Positions 52,454-60,438 of a stretch of 64,000 nucleotides of DNA are shown in pieces. Origin of the DNA: Hungatella sp. (GTDB lineage: Bacteria > Bacillota > Clostridia > Lachnospirales > Lachnospiraceae); the NCBI GenBank assembly GCA_009712635.1, contig WASS01000015.1, positions 806,001-870,000 of the forward strand, read 5' to 3'. The position numbers were made by a program, and so were the translations under genes. Each line of letters opens with the position of its first letter. Position 1 is the stretch's first letter. Below the pieces are notes generated by a model that saw nothing but the letters and a program-made list of their open reading frames with translations, was not told the DNA's origin and ran no database searches.

Positions 52454-53566
52454 TCAGGTTTTATCAGCTATTTCACGCTCTGCAGATTTCATCGCATCTC
52501 TGGCTGATATTTCTCCTGTGAAAGCCTGATATATTTTTTGGTACAGGACTGTGTTTTTATCCCCTGCCCCCGTTATATGAGGAAGAGGCTTTGCAGACTC
52601 AATCATCATTTTCTGCACTGGAAACCATGGACAGTCCCCTTTCTGATAACTGGATTCTCTTACAGGCGCACCGCTTACCCCTCCTGCTTTTTGGTCAACC
52701 TCAAATGAACGCAGATATCTTAAAAAGTCGTTGGCAGCCTCCCGTTTTGTGCTTCCTTTGCAGATGGCAAAGGACCATGTCACATTCCATGCAGTTGAAA
52801 ATGTACTGAAACCTAAATCTTCCGGTTCCAGACAGCCATTCTCCCATACCGCTCCAAGCTGTCCGCTCCATGTAACTGCCATGACAGCTTTTTTCTTTCG
52901 GATGGCCTCAGCAATTTCCTCATTTGCAAAGTGTTCCGTACCTTCCAGAGCATATGATTTAAGTTCACAATAAGACTGAAGCCCTCTTATGGTTTTTTCA
53001 TCCCCGCAGATCGGATTTCCCTCTGAATCATAAACATCTCCGCCATACATGCGAAGAAAAGGAAGCGCATCGGTAAATATCTCTGAACAATCGGCCTTCA
53101 TTGCCACGGCATTTCTTCCATATACTGCTGCTAGCGCCTTTGCTGTTTCCAGGTATTCCCGAGGTGTAATAACAGGCCCCAGCTCCTTACCAAGCGCCTT
53201 ATAAATGAGACTCTTACGGTATACAATCATATGACCATCACAGAAAGAGGGAGATAAGTATGCCTGATTATGATAACTCATTTCCCTGGCAATGGCAGGA
53301 AGGATATCCTCCTCTTCCAACTCAAGTTCAGCCAGATAGCCCTTTTGTACAAAATCAGACAGCCACAGATGACCTGCTGCCATAATAATGTCATAATCAC
53401 CCCTTCCATTAAGTGATTCCATCATTTTGGCATAATATTCTGACCACGGCTCAATCTGAAATTCCACACTTCCCTTATATCCGTCCAGAATCCCCAATTC
53501 TTTATCCAGATAACCGTTCACTGCCGGATCTGCAACCGCAAGAACCTTTAATATACCCTGCTCCAT
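52454..53566 (-). CDS. Extracellular-solute-binding-protein homologue without signal peptide
   Basis: A 370-residue protein of the family 1 ABC sugar-binding fold (starts MEQGILKVLAVADPAVNGYL; contains DYDIIMAAGHLWLSDFVQKGYLAEL in part, and WSFAICKGSTKREAANDFLRYL). The ATG at 53564-53566 has GGGAGGGAATTGAT before it. The first residues are strand-forming, with no signal peptide or lipobox. A longer frame from 53611 adds only hydrophilic sequence. It should therefore stay in the cytoplasm, possibly binding a pathway ligand. It lies between the shell gene eutN and the flavoprotein. Confidence 0.8.
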   Translation of the reverse strand: MEQGILKVLAVADPAVNGYLDKELGILDGYKGSVEFQIEPWSEYYAKMMESLNGRGDYDIIMAAGHLWLSDFVQKGYLAELELEEEDILPAIAREMSYHNQAYLSPSFCDGHMIVYRKSLIYKALGKELGPVITPREYLETAKALAAVYGRNAVAMKADCSEIFTDALPFLRMYGGDVYDSEGNPICGDEKTIRGLQSYCELKSYALEGTEHFANEEIAEAIRKKKAVMAVTWSGQLGAVWENGCLEPEDLGFSTFSTAWNVTWSFAICKGSTKREAANDFLRYLRSFEVDQKAGGVSGAPVRESSYQKGDCPWFPVQKMMIESAKPLPHITGAGDKNTVLYQKIYQAFTGEISARDAMKSAEREIADKT

Positions 53567-53585
53567 ATCAATTCCCTCCCTCTGT

Positions 53586-53846
53586 TTATTTCCCCAATTG
53601 AGGAGGTGCATCTACAATCCCCACAACAAAGGCATCCACCGGAGCCGAGCGGTCAATGGCAAACTGGGTCGTATTGTCTGTTGTTACCAGCACCAGTTCC
53701 CCAATTCCTGCTCCCATGGTATCCGCTGCCACAAATATATTCTTTTTTTCTCCGTAATACGGTTCCACTAAAAGGAGCTTAAACCCCACCAGATTCCTGC
53801 ACTTTCTGGTGGAAACCACTGTCCCCATAATCGTTCCTAATATCAT
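53586..53846 (-). CDS. BMC vertex protein, EutN/CcmL (BMC-P) family
   Basis: An 86-residue pentamer-forming shell protein (MILGTIMGTVVSTRKCRNLVG; contains FVAADTMGAGIGELVLVTT and ends VVGIVDAPPQ). Such proteins cap the twelve vertices of the polyhedral shell. Its ATG overlaps the TGA of pduL. It is the only BMC-P gene in the window. Confidence 0.95.
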   Translation of the reverse strand: MILGTIMGTVVSTRKCRNLVGFKLLLVEPYYGEKKNIFVAADTMGAGIGELVLVTTDNTTQFAIDRSAPVDAFVVGIVDAPPQLGK

Positions 53847-54499
53847 CTGGCATCTTCCTTTCTAATGGTGACCCACTGCCCCTGTCTGAGTAAAAATGCA
53901 TTGGCATCATCTGTATCCACATGAAAATCCAGACGGCTTTCCCTGGTAACCCGGATAAGAACGCCTCCAAGCACGCCTCCTTTTTCTCCCGGAACCATCA
54001 CGTCCACCCGTTCCCCATCGGATACGCCAAACCATTTGGCGTCTTCCGGCGTCATATGAATGTGACGGTCGGCAATGATCACGCCCTCCTTCAGAGAGAC
54101 TTCGCCTACAGGTCCCTTAAGCAGGATTCCCGGAGTTTCTTTTAGATCTCCGGAAATCCTGACAGGGGGAGTGATACCAAGGCTTCTGCAGTCACTAAAC
54201 GCCATCTCAACCTGACTTTGTTTCCTCTCCGGCCCCAGAATCCGGACTTTCTTAATCGTCCCTTTGGGGCCGCAGACCTCAACCTGTTCTTTGCATGCAA
54301 ACTGACCAGGCTGGCTTAATAATTTTTCAGGTGTCAGCCGATACCCTGCACCAAACAGTGTTTCCACGTGTTCTCTTGATAAATGTACATGTCTTGCCGA
54401 AATGCCAACCGGAACCTGATAGGGATCAGCGCTTAACCGGTTCCAGTGTTCCAGAACCATTTCTGTTATTTTCTGTATCAGTTCTCCCCTGTTATCCAT
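53843..54499 (-). CDS. pduL: Phosphate propanoyl/acyl-transferase PduL
   Basis: A 218-residue BMC-type phosphotransacylase that converts acyl-CoA to acyl-phosphate and recycles CoA inside the shell. The two zinc-binding His clusters are ISARHVHLS (His37, His39) and ADRHIHMTPEDA (His146, His148). Residues 5-19 (GELIQKITEMVLEHW) form an amphipathic helix followed by a linker, as in encapsulation peptides. It lies between shell genes and overlaps eutN by four bases. The substrate chain length is set by the aldehyde, not readable here. Confidence 0.94.
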   Translation of the reverse strand: MDNRGELIQKITEMVLEHWNRLSADPYQVPVGISARHVHLSREHVETLFGAGYRLTPEKLLSQPGQFACKEQVEVCGPKGTIKKVRILGPERKQSQVEMAFSDCRSLGITPPVRISGDLKETPGILLKGPVGEVSLKEGVIIADRHIHMTPEDAKWFGVSDGERVDVMVPGEKGGVLGGVLIRVTRESRLDFHVDTDDANAFLLRQGQWVTIRKEDAR

Positions 54500-54513
54500 C
54501 AGACACTGATTCC

Positions 54514-54813
54514 TTATTTAATCAGCGGGATAATTCCTGCTATGGAATTATGGGGTCTTGGAATTACATGAACAGCCACCAGTTCTCCCACTCTGGAAGC
54601 GGCTTCTTCTCCTGCTTCTACCGCTGCTTTTACAGCTCCCACATCTCCCTGTACCATAACAGTTACCAGACCTGAGCCAATCTTTTCTGTTCCAACCATT
54701 TCAACATCTGCTGCTTTTAACATGGCATCTGCTGCTTCAATTGATGCGGTAAGACCTCTTGTTTCAACCATTCCCAGTGCCAGCATGCCCTTCTTAACTG
54801 ATATCTCTGCCAT
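54514..54813 (-). CDS. BMC-H shell protein, copy 1
   Basis: A 99-residue canonical hexameric shell protein. [20 protein letters not shown] is the family start, then [20 protein letters not shown] and a pore loop near KIGSG. It ends [18 protein letters not shown]. The ATG at 54813 follows GGAGAAGGAA; its first 20 bases overlap the preceding shell gene. It is nearly identical over the core to the BMC-H at 55211-55489, indicating tandem duplication. Confidence 0.95.
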   Translation of the reverse strand: MAEISVKKGMLALGMVETRGLTASIEAADAMLKAADVEMVGTEKIGSGLVTVMVQGDVGAVKAAVEAGEEAASRVGELVAVHVIPRPHNSIAGIIPLIK

Positions 54814-55177
54814 TTCCTTCTCCTCCTGTTTTATCTTCATTTTCATGTTCCTTACCTGTCTCAGTTTTTGATTCTTCCTCATGTCTGTCTATCATATTTA
54901 GCAGTTTCCACACCTCATGATGAGGGTTATTAATAGAAACACATACTTTTATGTTGCTCTCGCCCACGATCCGACCGGAATCTCTGGCCGCTTCCATTGC
55001 CGCATACACTGCTGATGTCTCGCCTGCCAGCACAGTATGGCACATCCTGCCGCCCAGTGTCTTATGACAGCTTACAAGTTCCACCTGCGCCGCTTTCAGC
55101 GCCTGATCAACCACAAAAACTGTATTAGCGTAATAATTTATTTCCAGTACTCCTATGGCGTTTCCGTTTCTTTTCAT
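54794..55177 (-). CDS. Divergent BMC-domain shell protein with charged tail
   Basis: A 127-residue BMC-domain protein ([20 protein letters not shown], then [20 protein letters not shown] and [21 protein letters not shown]). The pore position carries LGGRMC rather than KIGSG. About 35 extra residues at the C-terminus are Glu/Lys/Gly-rich ([18 protein letters not shown]) and probably disordered. It overlaps the next shell gene by 20 bp, and the tail codons contain that gene's ribosome site. Confidence 0.9.
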   Translation of the reverse strand: MKRNGNAIGVLEINYYANTVFVVDQALKAAQVELVSCHKTLGGRMCHTVLAGETSAVYAAMEAARDSGRIVGESNIKVCVSINNPHHEVWKLLNMIDRHEEESKTETGKEHENEDKTGGEGNGRDIS

Positions 55178-55210
55178 GATAACCCACCTTTTCTGCCGGA
55201 ACTATTATCA

Positions 55211-55489
55211 CTATTTTGCTTTTGGCAGAATTTTGTCTATATCCTGATGTGGTCTGGGAATCACATGGACAGCTACCAGCTCTCCGATTCTGGAAGCTGC
55301 CGCTTCCCCCGCTTCGGTAGCCGCTTTAACTGCTCCGACTTCTCCGGTTACAATAACGGTCACCAGCCCGGAACCAATCTTTTCCGTTCCCACCAGTTCC
55401 ACGTCTGCCGCCTTCAACATCGCATCTGCTGCTTCTATGGAGGCAATTAATCCCCTTGTTTCAACTAAACCGATTGATGTGGATGCCAT
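55211..55489 (-). CDS. BMC-H shell protein, copy 2
   Basis: A 92-residue canonical BMC-H protein ([38 protein letters not shown], ending [18 protein letters not shown]). Over about 75 core residues it differs from copy 1 at only about ten positions. It would form the bulk of the shell facets. The pore motif KIGSG is that of PduA/PduJ-like proteins. Confidence 0.95.
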   Translation of the reverse strand: MASTSIGLVETRGLIASIEAADAMLKAADVELVGTEKIGSGLVTVIVTGEVGAVKAATEAGEAAASRIGELVAVHVIPRPHQDIDKILPKAK

Positions 55490-55504
55490 ACCATTCTACC
55501 TCCT

Positions 55505-55834
55505 CTAATCATTTATATTTTCTTCCGTGAATGTTACCTTTGTTATGCGCGCCAATGCTTTCGTTCCTTCGTACGGCCTTTCGATCATCCGGACCAGGAC
55601 CTGCTCGGGGCTGTTAAGTTCAAGCGCTGCCCGCCTTGCTGCTTCGCAGGCTTCCTTTACATCATCTACCCCACCCTCAAATTTCACCTGGGCAGTAAGA
55701 GGAATAAACGCTGCTGCATCCTTGGGATTTATGGTATCGATGCCAATGATTTTCACGTCTGCAGCCTTGCACGCTTTATCCATGGCATACAAAACCGCTC
55801 CATATCCTGCACATTCCAAAAAGCCAATTGCCAT
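55505..55834 (-). CDS. Divergent BMC-domain shell protein
   Basis: A 109-residue BMC-domain protein (MAIGFLECAGYGAVLYAMDK, AADVKIIGIDTINPKDAAAF). The C-terminus adds a short extension (GTKALARITKVTFTEENIND). The pore segment reads NPKDAAAFIP, longer than the usual KIGSG, which suggests an altered pore. The ATG at 55834 follows GGGAGGTACAT. It is the first shell gene after the aldehyde dehydrogenase. Confidence 0.9.
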   Translation of the reverse strand: MAIGFLECAGYGAVLYAMDKACKAADVKIIGIDTINPKDAAAFIPLTAQVKFEGGVDDVKEACEAARRAALELNSPEQVLVRMIERPYEGTKALARITKVTFTEENIND

Positions 55835-55845
55835 ATGTACCTCCC

Positions 55846-57267
55846 TTAAATGATCCTTAAGCCGCCTTCTGCCAGCATGCATCTGCGCCTTCTGGTAAAG
55901 CTCTTCGCACAGGTGAGACCTTCACCCGTAGGACCTGCGATTGTCATTGTGGTATGTCCTTCTCCACCGATTCCCACACCTCTTAGCGTGGCTCCGTTCT
56001 TTGTAAAGATTGTGGTCTCAATCTCCTTTGCAAATCTGGTCATGTTCTCCACGTTCCTGGAAAACATGGATGCAGTATGGCGGTTTCCAGATTCTGCCAC
56101 TTTTGCGCTTTCCATACATTCCTCAAAGGTGTTTAAACGGACTATGGGAAGAACCGGCATCAGCTGTTCTACCATGACAAAGGGGTGATTTCTGTCTGTT
56201 TCACAAATCAGAAGACGCACATCCTTATCACAGTGTATTCCAATTGCATTCAGGAACAAAGCCGCATCCTTTCCAACCCATTTTTTATTTACTTCATAAG
56301 TGCCGTTCTTCTCAATCATGGCAAGCTTTAAAATCTCCTGCAGCTGATCTTTTTGAAGCAGATATGCCCCTTCCTGCTGCAGCTGGAAAATAAGTTCATC
56401 GGCAGCCTGCTCCATGACAAAGACTTCTTTCTCTGCCAGGCATAAAATATTATTATCAAAAGAGGCTCCCCTGTAAATTTCCCTGGCTGCCAGCTTTATG
56501 TCTGCGGTATCATCTACGATTACAGGCGGATTGCCTGCACCCGCTCCAATGGTCTTTTTACCAGACCGTAACAGCGCATTCACCATCCCCATTCCTCCGG
56601 TTCCAACCATCAGACGGACTCTTGGATCGGCGGTCATAATATTAACCGCTTCCATGTCAGGTTCTCTTTGCATGGTAATCAGATTTGCCGGCCCACCGCT
56701 TTCCACAATTGCCTGATGAAGCAGCTTCAGGCAATGAGCACAGCTCCGTTTAGCACCTGGATGAACATTAAACACAACCGAATTGCCTCCCGCAATCATG
56801 CTGATCGTATTATTAATAATGGTCTCTGTAGGGTTTGTAGACGGTGTAATGGCTCCAATCACTCCAAATGGTGCATATTCCTCTATCATAAGCCCGCCAT
56901 CACCAGAGATCGCCTCCGTAGTCAGGCATTCTACGCCGGGAGTTCTCTCAATGACTGCCAGATGTTTCTGAAGCTTATCTTCCACACGCCCCATGCCGGT
57001 TTCTTCCTGCACCATGGCTGCCAGTGACTGGGCGTGTTTCCCTGCAACGGATCGGATCGCTTCAATAATCCTTCTCCTGTCTTCTACCTTATAATGATTG
57101 ATCCAATCCCGCTGAGCATTGTAAGCCGCCTCAATTGCATCCTCCACCCGGTCAAATACCCCATTGTCGCTCCGGGAAGGAATCATAGAAGGCGTCGGAC
57201 TTTTCTTATCCAGCCCTGCAAGCACTTCTCTTACAATCAGTTCAATCTCCCTTGTCCCAATTTCCAT
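55846..57267 (-). CDS. BMC-associated CoA-acylating aldehyde dehydrogenase (PduP/EutE family)
   Basis: A 473-residue enzyme that oxidises an aldehyde to acyl-CoA with NAD+ and CoA. The catalytic Cys276 lies in GASFDNNILCLAEKE. The family segment ITPSTNPTETIINNTISMIAG, in part, and the GAGNPPVIVDDTADI strand are present. Residues 5-19 (TREIELIVREVLAGL) form an amphipathic helix, then a Pro/Ser linker, the expected encapsulation peptide. GGAGGAAAAA precedes the ATG. It is next to the aldolase gene, its predicted aldehyde source. Confidence 0.94.
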   Translation of the reverse strand: MEIGTREIELIVREVLAGLDKKSPTPSMIPSRSDNGVFDRVEDAIEAAYNAQRDWINHYKVEDRRRIIEAIRSVAGKHAQSLAAMVQEETGMGRVEDKLQKHLAVIERTPGVECLTTEAISGDGGLMIEEYAPFGVIGAITPSTNPTETIINNTISMIAGGNSVVFNVHPGAKRSCAHCLKLLHQAIVESGGPANLITMQREPDMEAVNIMTADPRVRLMVGTGGMGMVNALLRSGKKTIGAGAGNPPVIVDDTADIKLAAREIYRGASFDNNILCLAEKEVFVMEQAADELIFQLQQEGAYLLQKDQLQEILKLAMIEKNGTYEVNKKWVGKDAALFLNAIGIHCDKDVRLLICETDRNHPFVMVEQLMPVLPIVRLNTFEECMESAKVAESGNRHTASMFSRNVENMTRFAKEIETTIFTKNGATLRGVGIGGEGHTTMTIAGPTGEGLTCAKSFTRRRRCMLAEGGLRII

Positions 57268-57276
57268 TTTTTCCTC

Positions 57277-58257
57277 CTAGCTAAACTGCCCCATGACTCT
57301 TCTGACAACCTCAGCAATAATTTCATCCTTTGCCTTGCTCAAATGCTCTGTATCTCTCTTTTCCACCGTTTCCTTGGGTATAGAAGAAATTCCACAAGAA
57401 CATCCGCCTTCTTTCAGAGGCGAAGACTGCCCTGGTTTCACAAGCGGGGTTACACCTTTTAATTCATGAACCGGCGGATTAAGTGGAGCCTGAATTGGCG
57501 AATCAGGCCAGGATGGCCGGATATCGGAAGAAGTAATGACATCTCTCATATTGGTTTCCTGTAAGGAACAGGGTGGAATTCCGCCTGCTGTAATGCCCAG
57601 TTTTTGCCGGATATCAAGCAGTTTATTTACCTGATCACAGGAAAGTACGTTCTGACGGCCAATAATATTCCCTGTATACATCAATATGGTTGCATAATAT
57701 TCAATGGACTCCAGACGGTAAAATGCCTGAAAAATATCTTTCCCCCAGGTTAATGCTCCATGATTTGCAAGGAGTACCCCATTGTGGGTATTTACAAACG
57801 GTGCAATGGAATCAGGAACTTCTTCCGTACCAGGTGTTGCGTATTTTGCAATGGGAATGGAGCCAAGCCCCAATACTGCTTCCGTCAAAACAGCCGCATC
57901 CAGACTGATACCTGCAATGGCAAAGCTGGTTGCCACCAGAGGATGGGCGTGTGTAACTGCCTGTACATCCGGATTTTCCTGATAGACCCTTAAATGCATC
58001 TTTACTTCTGATGAAGGTTTTGAGTTGCCCATAAGCACCCTGCCGTTTAAATCCATCTTTACAAGCATATCCTGTTTCATAAACCCCTTGGATACGCCGG
58101 TGGGTGTTGTCCAGATCGTGTTTGGTCCCACCTTACAGCTTATGTTTCCATCATTGGAAGCCACAAAACCTTTGTCATACATACGCTTGCCAATATCCAA
58201 AATTGCCTTTTTGGCTTCAAAATCAGACATGTATTTCACGCCCTGAACTGTCATCAT
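57277..58257 (-). CDS. Class II aldolase with C-terminal encapsulation tail
   Basis: A 326-residue protein. Residues 10-225 are a zinc-dependent class II aldolase (FucA/RhaD/Ald2 family): SNDGNISCKVG, Glu84 in SSEVKMHL, His103 and His105 in THAHPLVATSFA, and His166 in ANHGALTWG. Residues 226-300 are a Pro/Ser/Gly-rich linker with a GCSCG motif. Residues 305-325 form an amphipathic helix (LSKAKDEIIAEVVRRVMGQF) like an encapsulation peptide. The family cleaves ketose-1-phosphates to DHAP and an aldehyde. With mtnK and mtnA nearby, 5-deoxyribulose-1-phosphate or methylthioribulose-1-phosphate is the likely substrate. The start is the first of paired ATGs after GGAGGGATCGTT. Confidence 0.92.
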   Translation of the reverse strand: MMTVQGVKYMSDFEAKKAILDIGKRMYDKGFVASNDGNISCKVGPNTIWTTPTGVSKGFMKQDMLVKMDLNGRVLMGNSKPSSEVKMHLRVYQENPDVQAVTHAHPLVATSFAIAGISLDAAVLTEAVLGLGSIPIAKYATPGTEEVPDSIAPFVNTHNGVLLANHGALTWGKDIFQAFYRLESIEYYATILMYTGNIIGRQNVLSCDQVNKLLDIRQKLGITAGGIPPCSLQETNMRDVITSSDIRPSWPDSPIQAPLNPPVHELKGVTPLVKPGQSSPLKEGGCSCGISSIPKETVEKRDTEHLSKAKDEIIAEVVRRVMGQFS

Positions 58258-58270
58258 AACGATCCCTCCA

Positions 58271-58312
58271 AAGTTCAAACGACTGGATACATGGCTTGTC
58301 TGAACTTGTCAA
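58271..58312 (-). promoter_or_regulatory. BMC operon promoter with bracketing inverted repeat
   Basis: On the minus strand a perfect TTGACA (plus 58307-58312), a 17-bp spacer and a weak TATCCA (plus 58284-58289). AAGTTCA (58271-58277) and TGAACTT (58301-58307) are perfect inverted arms on either side of the -10. CTTGTC also occurs twice (58296-58301 overlap region and 58305-58310). A DeoR binding site is inferred. Confidence 0.5.
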
Positions 58313-58390
58313 TTTTTGCTGTATTTTAGCGAATTTATATTTGTTTTTATGTGTTTTATTTTGTTTTGTTTTTATTTTGATCATTTTTTC

Positions 58391-58419
58391 TTTACATTTT
58401 GACAAAAAAAATATACAAT
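58391..58419 (+). promoter_or_regulatory. Promoter of the deoR-type regulator
   Basis: TTTACA (58391-58396), 17 bp, TACAAT (58414-58419), in a very AT-rich stretch with T- and A-runs. It lies about 80 bp before the regulator start. Confidence 0.5.
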
Positions 58420-58498
58420 ATACTTATATGTCACTGTATTCTTATGGTTTCATACTGCATTTCAAAAAATTTGTTCGCAGAAAGAAAGGAACATGCCC

Positions 58499-59266
58499 AT
58501 GTTAGCAGTAACAAGGAAATCCAAAATCAAAGATATTATATTAGAAAAGAAAAGCGTTACAGTAACGGAATTATCTAAAATATTTTCCGTAACCGAGGAA
58601 ACGATCCGCCGTGATTTAAAGCAGCTGGAAGATGACGGTTTCCTTACAAGAACTTACGGAGGTGCATTCATACAGGACGGGGTCGAGAACAATGTGGAGC
58701 TTACCATAAGGGAAACCGCATATATGGAAAGTAAGAAGGCCATTGCTAAAAAATGCCTCTCATTGATACATAACGGCGATTCCATCTTTTTAGATGCCTC
58801 CACAACCGCTCTCCAGATTGCCCGCGAGCTTCAGGGAATGCGCCTGACCGTCGTTACCAATTCTCTTCTCATCATCAATGAACTTCAGGATAAAGAAGAT
58901 ATACGTCTTATAACCCTGGGAGGCTCCTATGCACCAAGAGATAAAGCATTTGTCGGCAATACAGCAATCCGGAATTTAGAGTCTTTCTATCTGGATAAAA
59001 CCTTTATGTCCTGCAGAAGCATATCCATGGAACACGGAATCACCGATTCCAACGAATCAATAGCCGCCATACGGCAGACTCTGCTTACACGAAGCAATTA
59101 TATCTATCTGGTAGCGGACCATTCCAAATTCAATAAAACCTCTTTCATCACCATATCCGGCTTTGATGCAATTACCGGATTGATCACCGACAAAAATCTT
59201 GACACCCAGTGGACCGAGTATCTGACTAAATATAATGTTACCCTGTATGAGGCCATCGACGCCTAA
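58499..59266 (+). CDS. DeoR family transcriptional regulator
   Basis: A 255-residue regulator. The N-terminal HTH (about residues 5-57) reads SKIKDIILEKKSVTVTELS with the recognition part TEETIRRDLKQLEDDGFL. The DeoRC sugar-phosphate sensor has IFLDASTTALQIARELQG, VVTNSLLIINEL and VADHSKF. I use the second ATG (58499), eight bases from AAAGGA. It lies between the BMC operon and the mtnA/mtnK group, so repression relieved by a sugar phosphate such as a 5-substituted ribulose-1-phosphate is inferred. Confidence 0.9.
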   Translation: MLAVTRKSKIKDIILEKKSVTVTELSKIFSVTEETIRRDLKQLEDDGFLTRTYGGAFIQDGVENNVELTIRETAYMESKKAIAKKCLSLIHNGDSIFLDASTTALQIARELQGMRLTVVTNSLLIINELQDKEDIRLITLGGSYAPRDKAFVGNTAIRNLESFYLDKTFMSCRSISMEHGITDSNESIAAIRQTLLTRSNYIYLVADHSKFNKTSFITISGFDAITGLITDKNLDTQWTEYLTKYNVTLYEAIDA

Positions 59267-59277
59267 CCCGGTCTTCA

Positions 59278-59307
59278 GGAGGATGTCCCTTAAAGTAAGG
59301 CATCCTC
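59278..59307 (+). terminator. Terminator after the DeoR gene
   Basis: GAGGATGTCCCTT and AAGGCATCCTC pair around a short AAAGT loop with one mismatch, then TTT. It lies between convergent deoR-type and mtnA genes. Confidence 0.65.
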
Positions 59308-59314
59308 TTTCCCG

Positions 59315-60415
59315 TCATTCCCCTTTTAACGCTTCCTGTTTCCTTCTGAAAATCTCTTTTAGTGACTCACTATATGGCTCTCTTGCGATTCCATACTCCG
59401 TCACAATTCCTGCAATCAGATCATGATCCGTGACATCAAAAGCAGGATTAAACACCTTTACTCCTTCGGGAGCCATTGGTTTTTCATACCACATCTCCAC
59501 AACTTCCGCTGCAGGACGTTCCTCAATGTGGATTTCCTTTCCGGTTGGTGTATTTAAATCAATGGTTGAGGTAGGTGCACAGATATACATAGGCACGCCG
59601 TAGCGTTTTGCAGCCAGTGCCACCATGGAGGTTCCGATTTTGTTTGCAGTATCTCCATTGGCCGCCACTCTGTCACATCCTACAAACACAGCATTGACCC
59701 AGCCTTTACGCATAACAGAAGCTGACATATTATCACAGATTACGGTTACATCAAGTCCGGATTCCTTTAACTCAAAGGATGTCAGTCTTGCTCCCTGGAG
59801 CAACGGCCTGGTTTCGTCTGAGAAAATGCGGAAATGATACCCCCGTTCCTGTCCCAGATACATAGGTGCAGTTGCGGTACCATACTTTACAGTTGCAAGC
59901 TGCCCTGCATTGCAGTGCGTCAGCAGACCGTCTCCTGGATTTACAAGGGTAAGACCATATTCTCCAATCGTCTTACACACCCAGATATCCTCTTCTCTTA
60001 TTTTTACAGCCTCTTTATGCAATTCCTCTACAATCTCAGCAACAGACTTGTCTTTATTGTCTAAAACAATTCCTTCCATTCGCTTTAAAGCCCAGGAAAG
60101 ATTAACTGCTGTGGGACGGGCTGAATCAAGATAATCCTTTGCTTTACTGAATTTCTGGAAAAACTCTTCAAAATCAGAAGCCTCAATCTCTCTTGCTGCC
60201 AGATAAATGCCAATTGCTGCCGCCACTCCGATTGCAGGCGCCCCTCTTACCTGAAGAAGATAAATGGCGCTCCAGATATCCTCCTGTTTTGTTAATGATA
60301 GAATTTCCGTATTATACGGAAGCTGTGTCTGATCTATAATAACCAGGGCATGGTTTTCTTCATCAAGTGCCACTGTGTCATAATCCATAATGGATTTCTT
60401 TTTGTCTTCACTCAT
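59315..60415 (-). CDS. mtnA: S-methyl-5-thioribose-1-phosphate isomerase
   Basis: A 366-residue MtnA of the eIF2B-like family. The catalytic Cys lies in LLTHCNAGQLATV and the catalytic Asp in FVGCDRVAANGDTANKIGT. QVRGAPAIGVAAAIGIYLAA is a family hallmark near residue 55. It isomerises methylthioribose-1-phosphate (and, in known relatives, 5-deoxyribose-1-phosphate) to the ribulose-1-phosphate. It lies 23 bp after mtnK. None of the downstream classical methionine-salvage genes (mtnB, mtnC, mtnD) are present here. Confidence 0.95.
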   Translation of the reverse strand: MSEDKKKSIMDYDTVALDEENHALVIIDQTQLPYNTEILSLTKQEDIWSAIYLLQVRGAPAIGVAAAIGIYLAAREIEASDFEEFFQKFSKAKDYLDSARPTAVNLSWALKRMEGIVLDNKDKSVAEIVEELHKEAVKIREEDIWVCKTIGEYGLTLVNPGDGLLTHCNAGQLATVKYGTATAPMYLGQERGYHFRIFSDETRPLLQGARLTSFELKESGLDVTVICDNMSASVMRKGWVNAVFVGCDRVAANGDTANKIGTSMVALAAKRYGVPMYICAPTSTIDLNTPTGKEIHIEERPAAEVVEMWYEKPMAPEGVKVFNPAFDVTDHDLIAGIVTEYGIAREPYSESLKEIFRRKQEALKGE

Positions 60416-60438
60416 GTTTTTGCCTTTCCCGTCTTTTA

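Noticed and set aside
46688-58257. Propanediol, ethanolamine or choline (glycyl-radical) microcompartment
   Set aside because: No B12 diol dehydratase, ethanolamine ammonia-lyase, glycyl-radical enzyme or activase is encoded in the operon.
57277-58257. Fuculose/rhamnulose-phosphate aldolase of a fucose/rhamnose BMC
   Set aside because: Possible by family, but no fucose or rhamnose isomerase or kinase is present, while mtnK and mtnA are adjacent. Kept as the main alternative, not the primary call.
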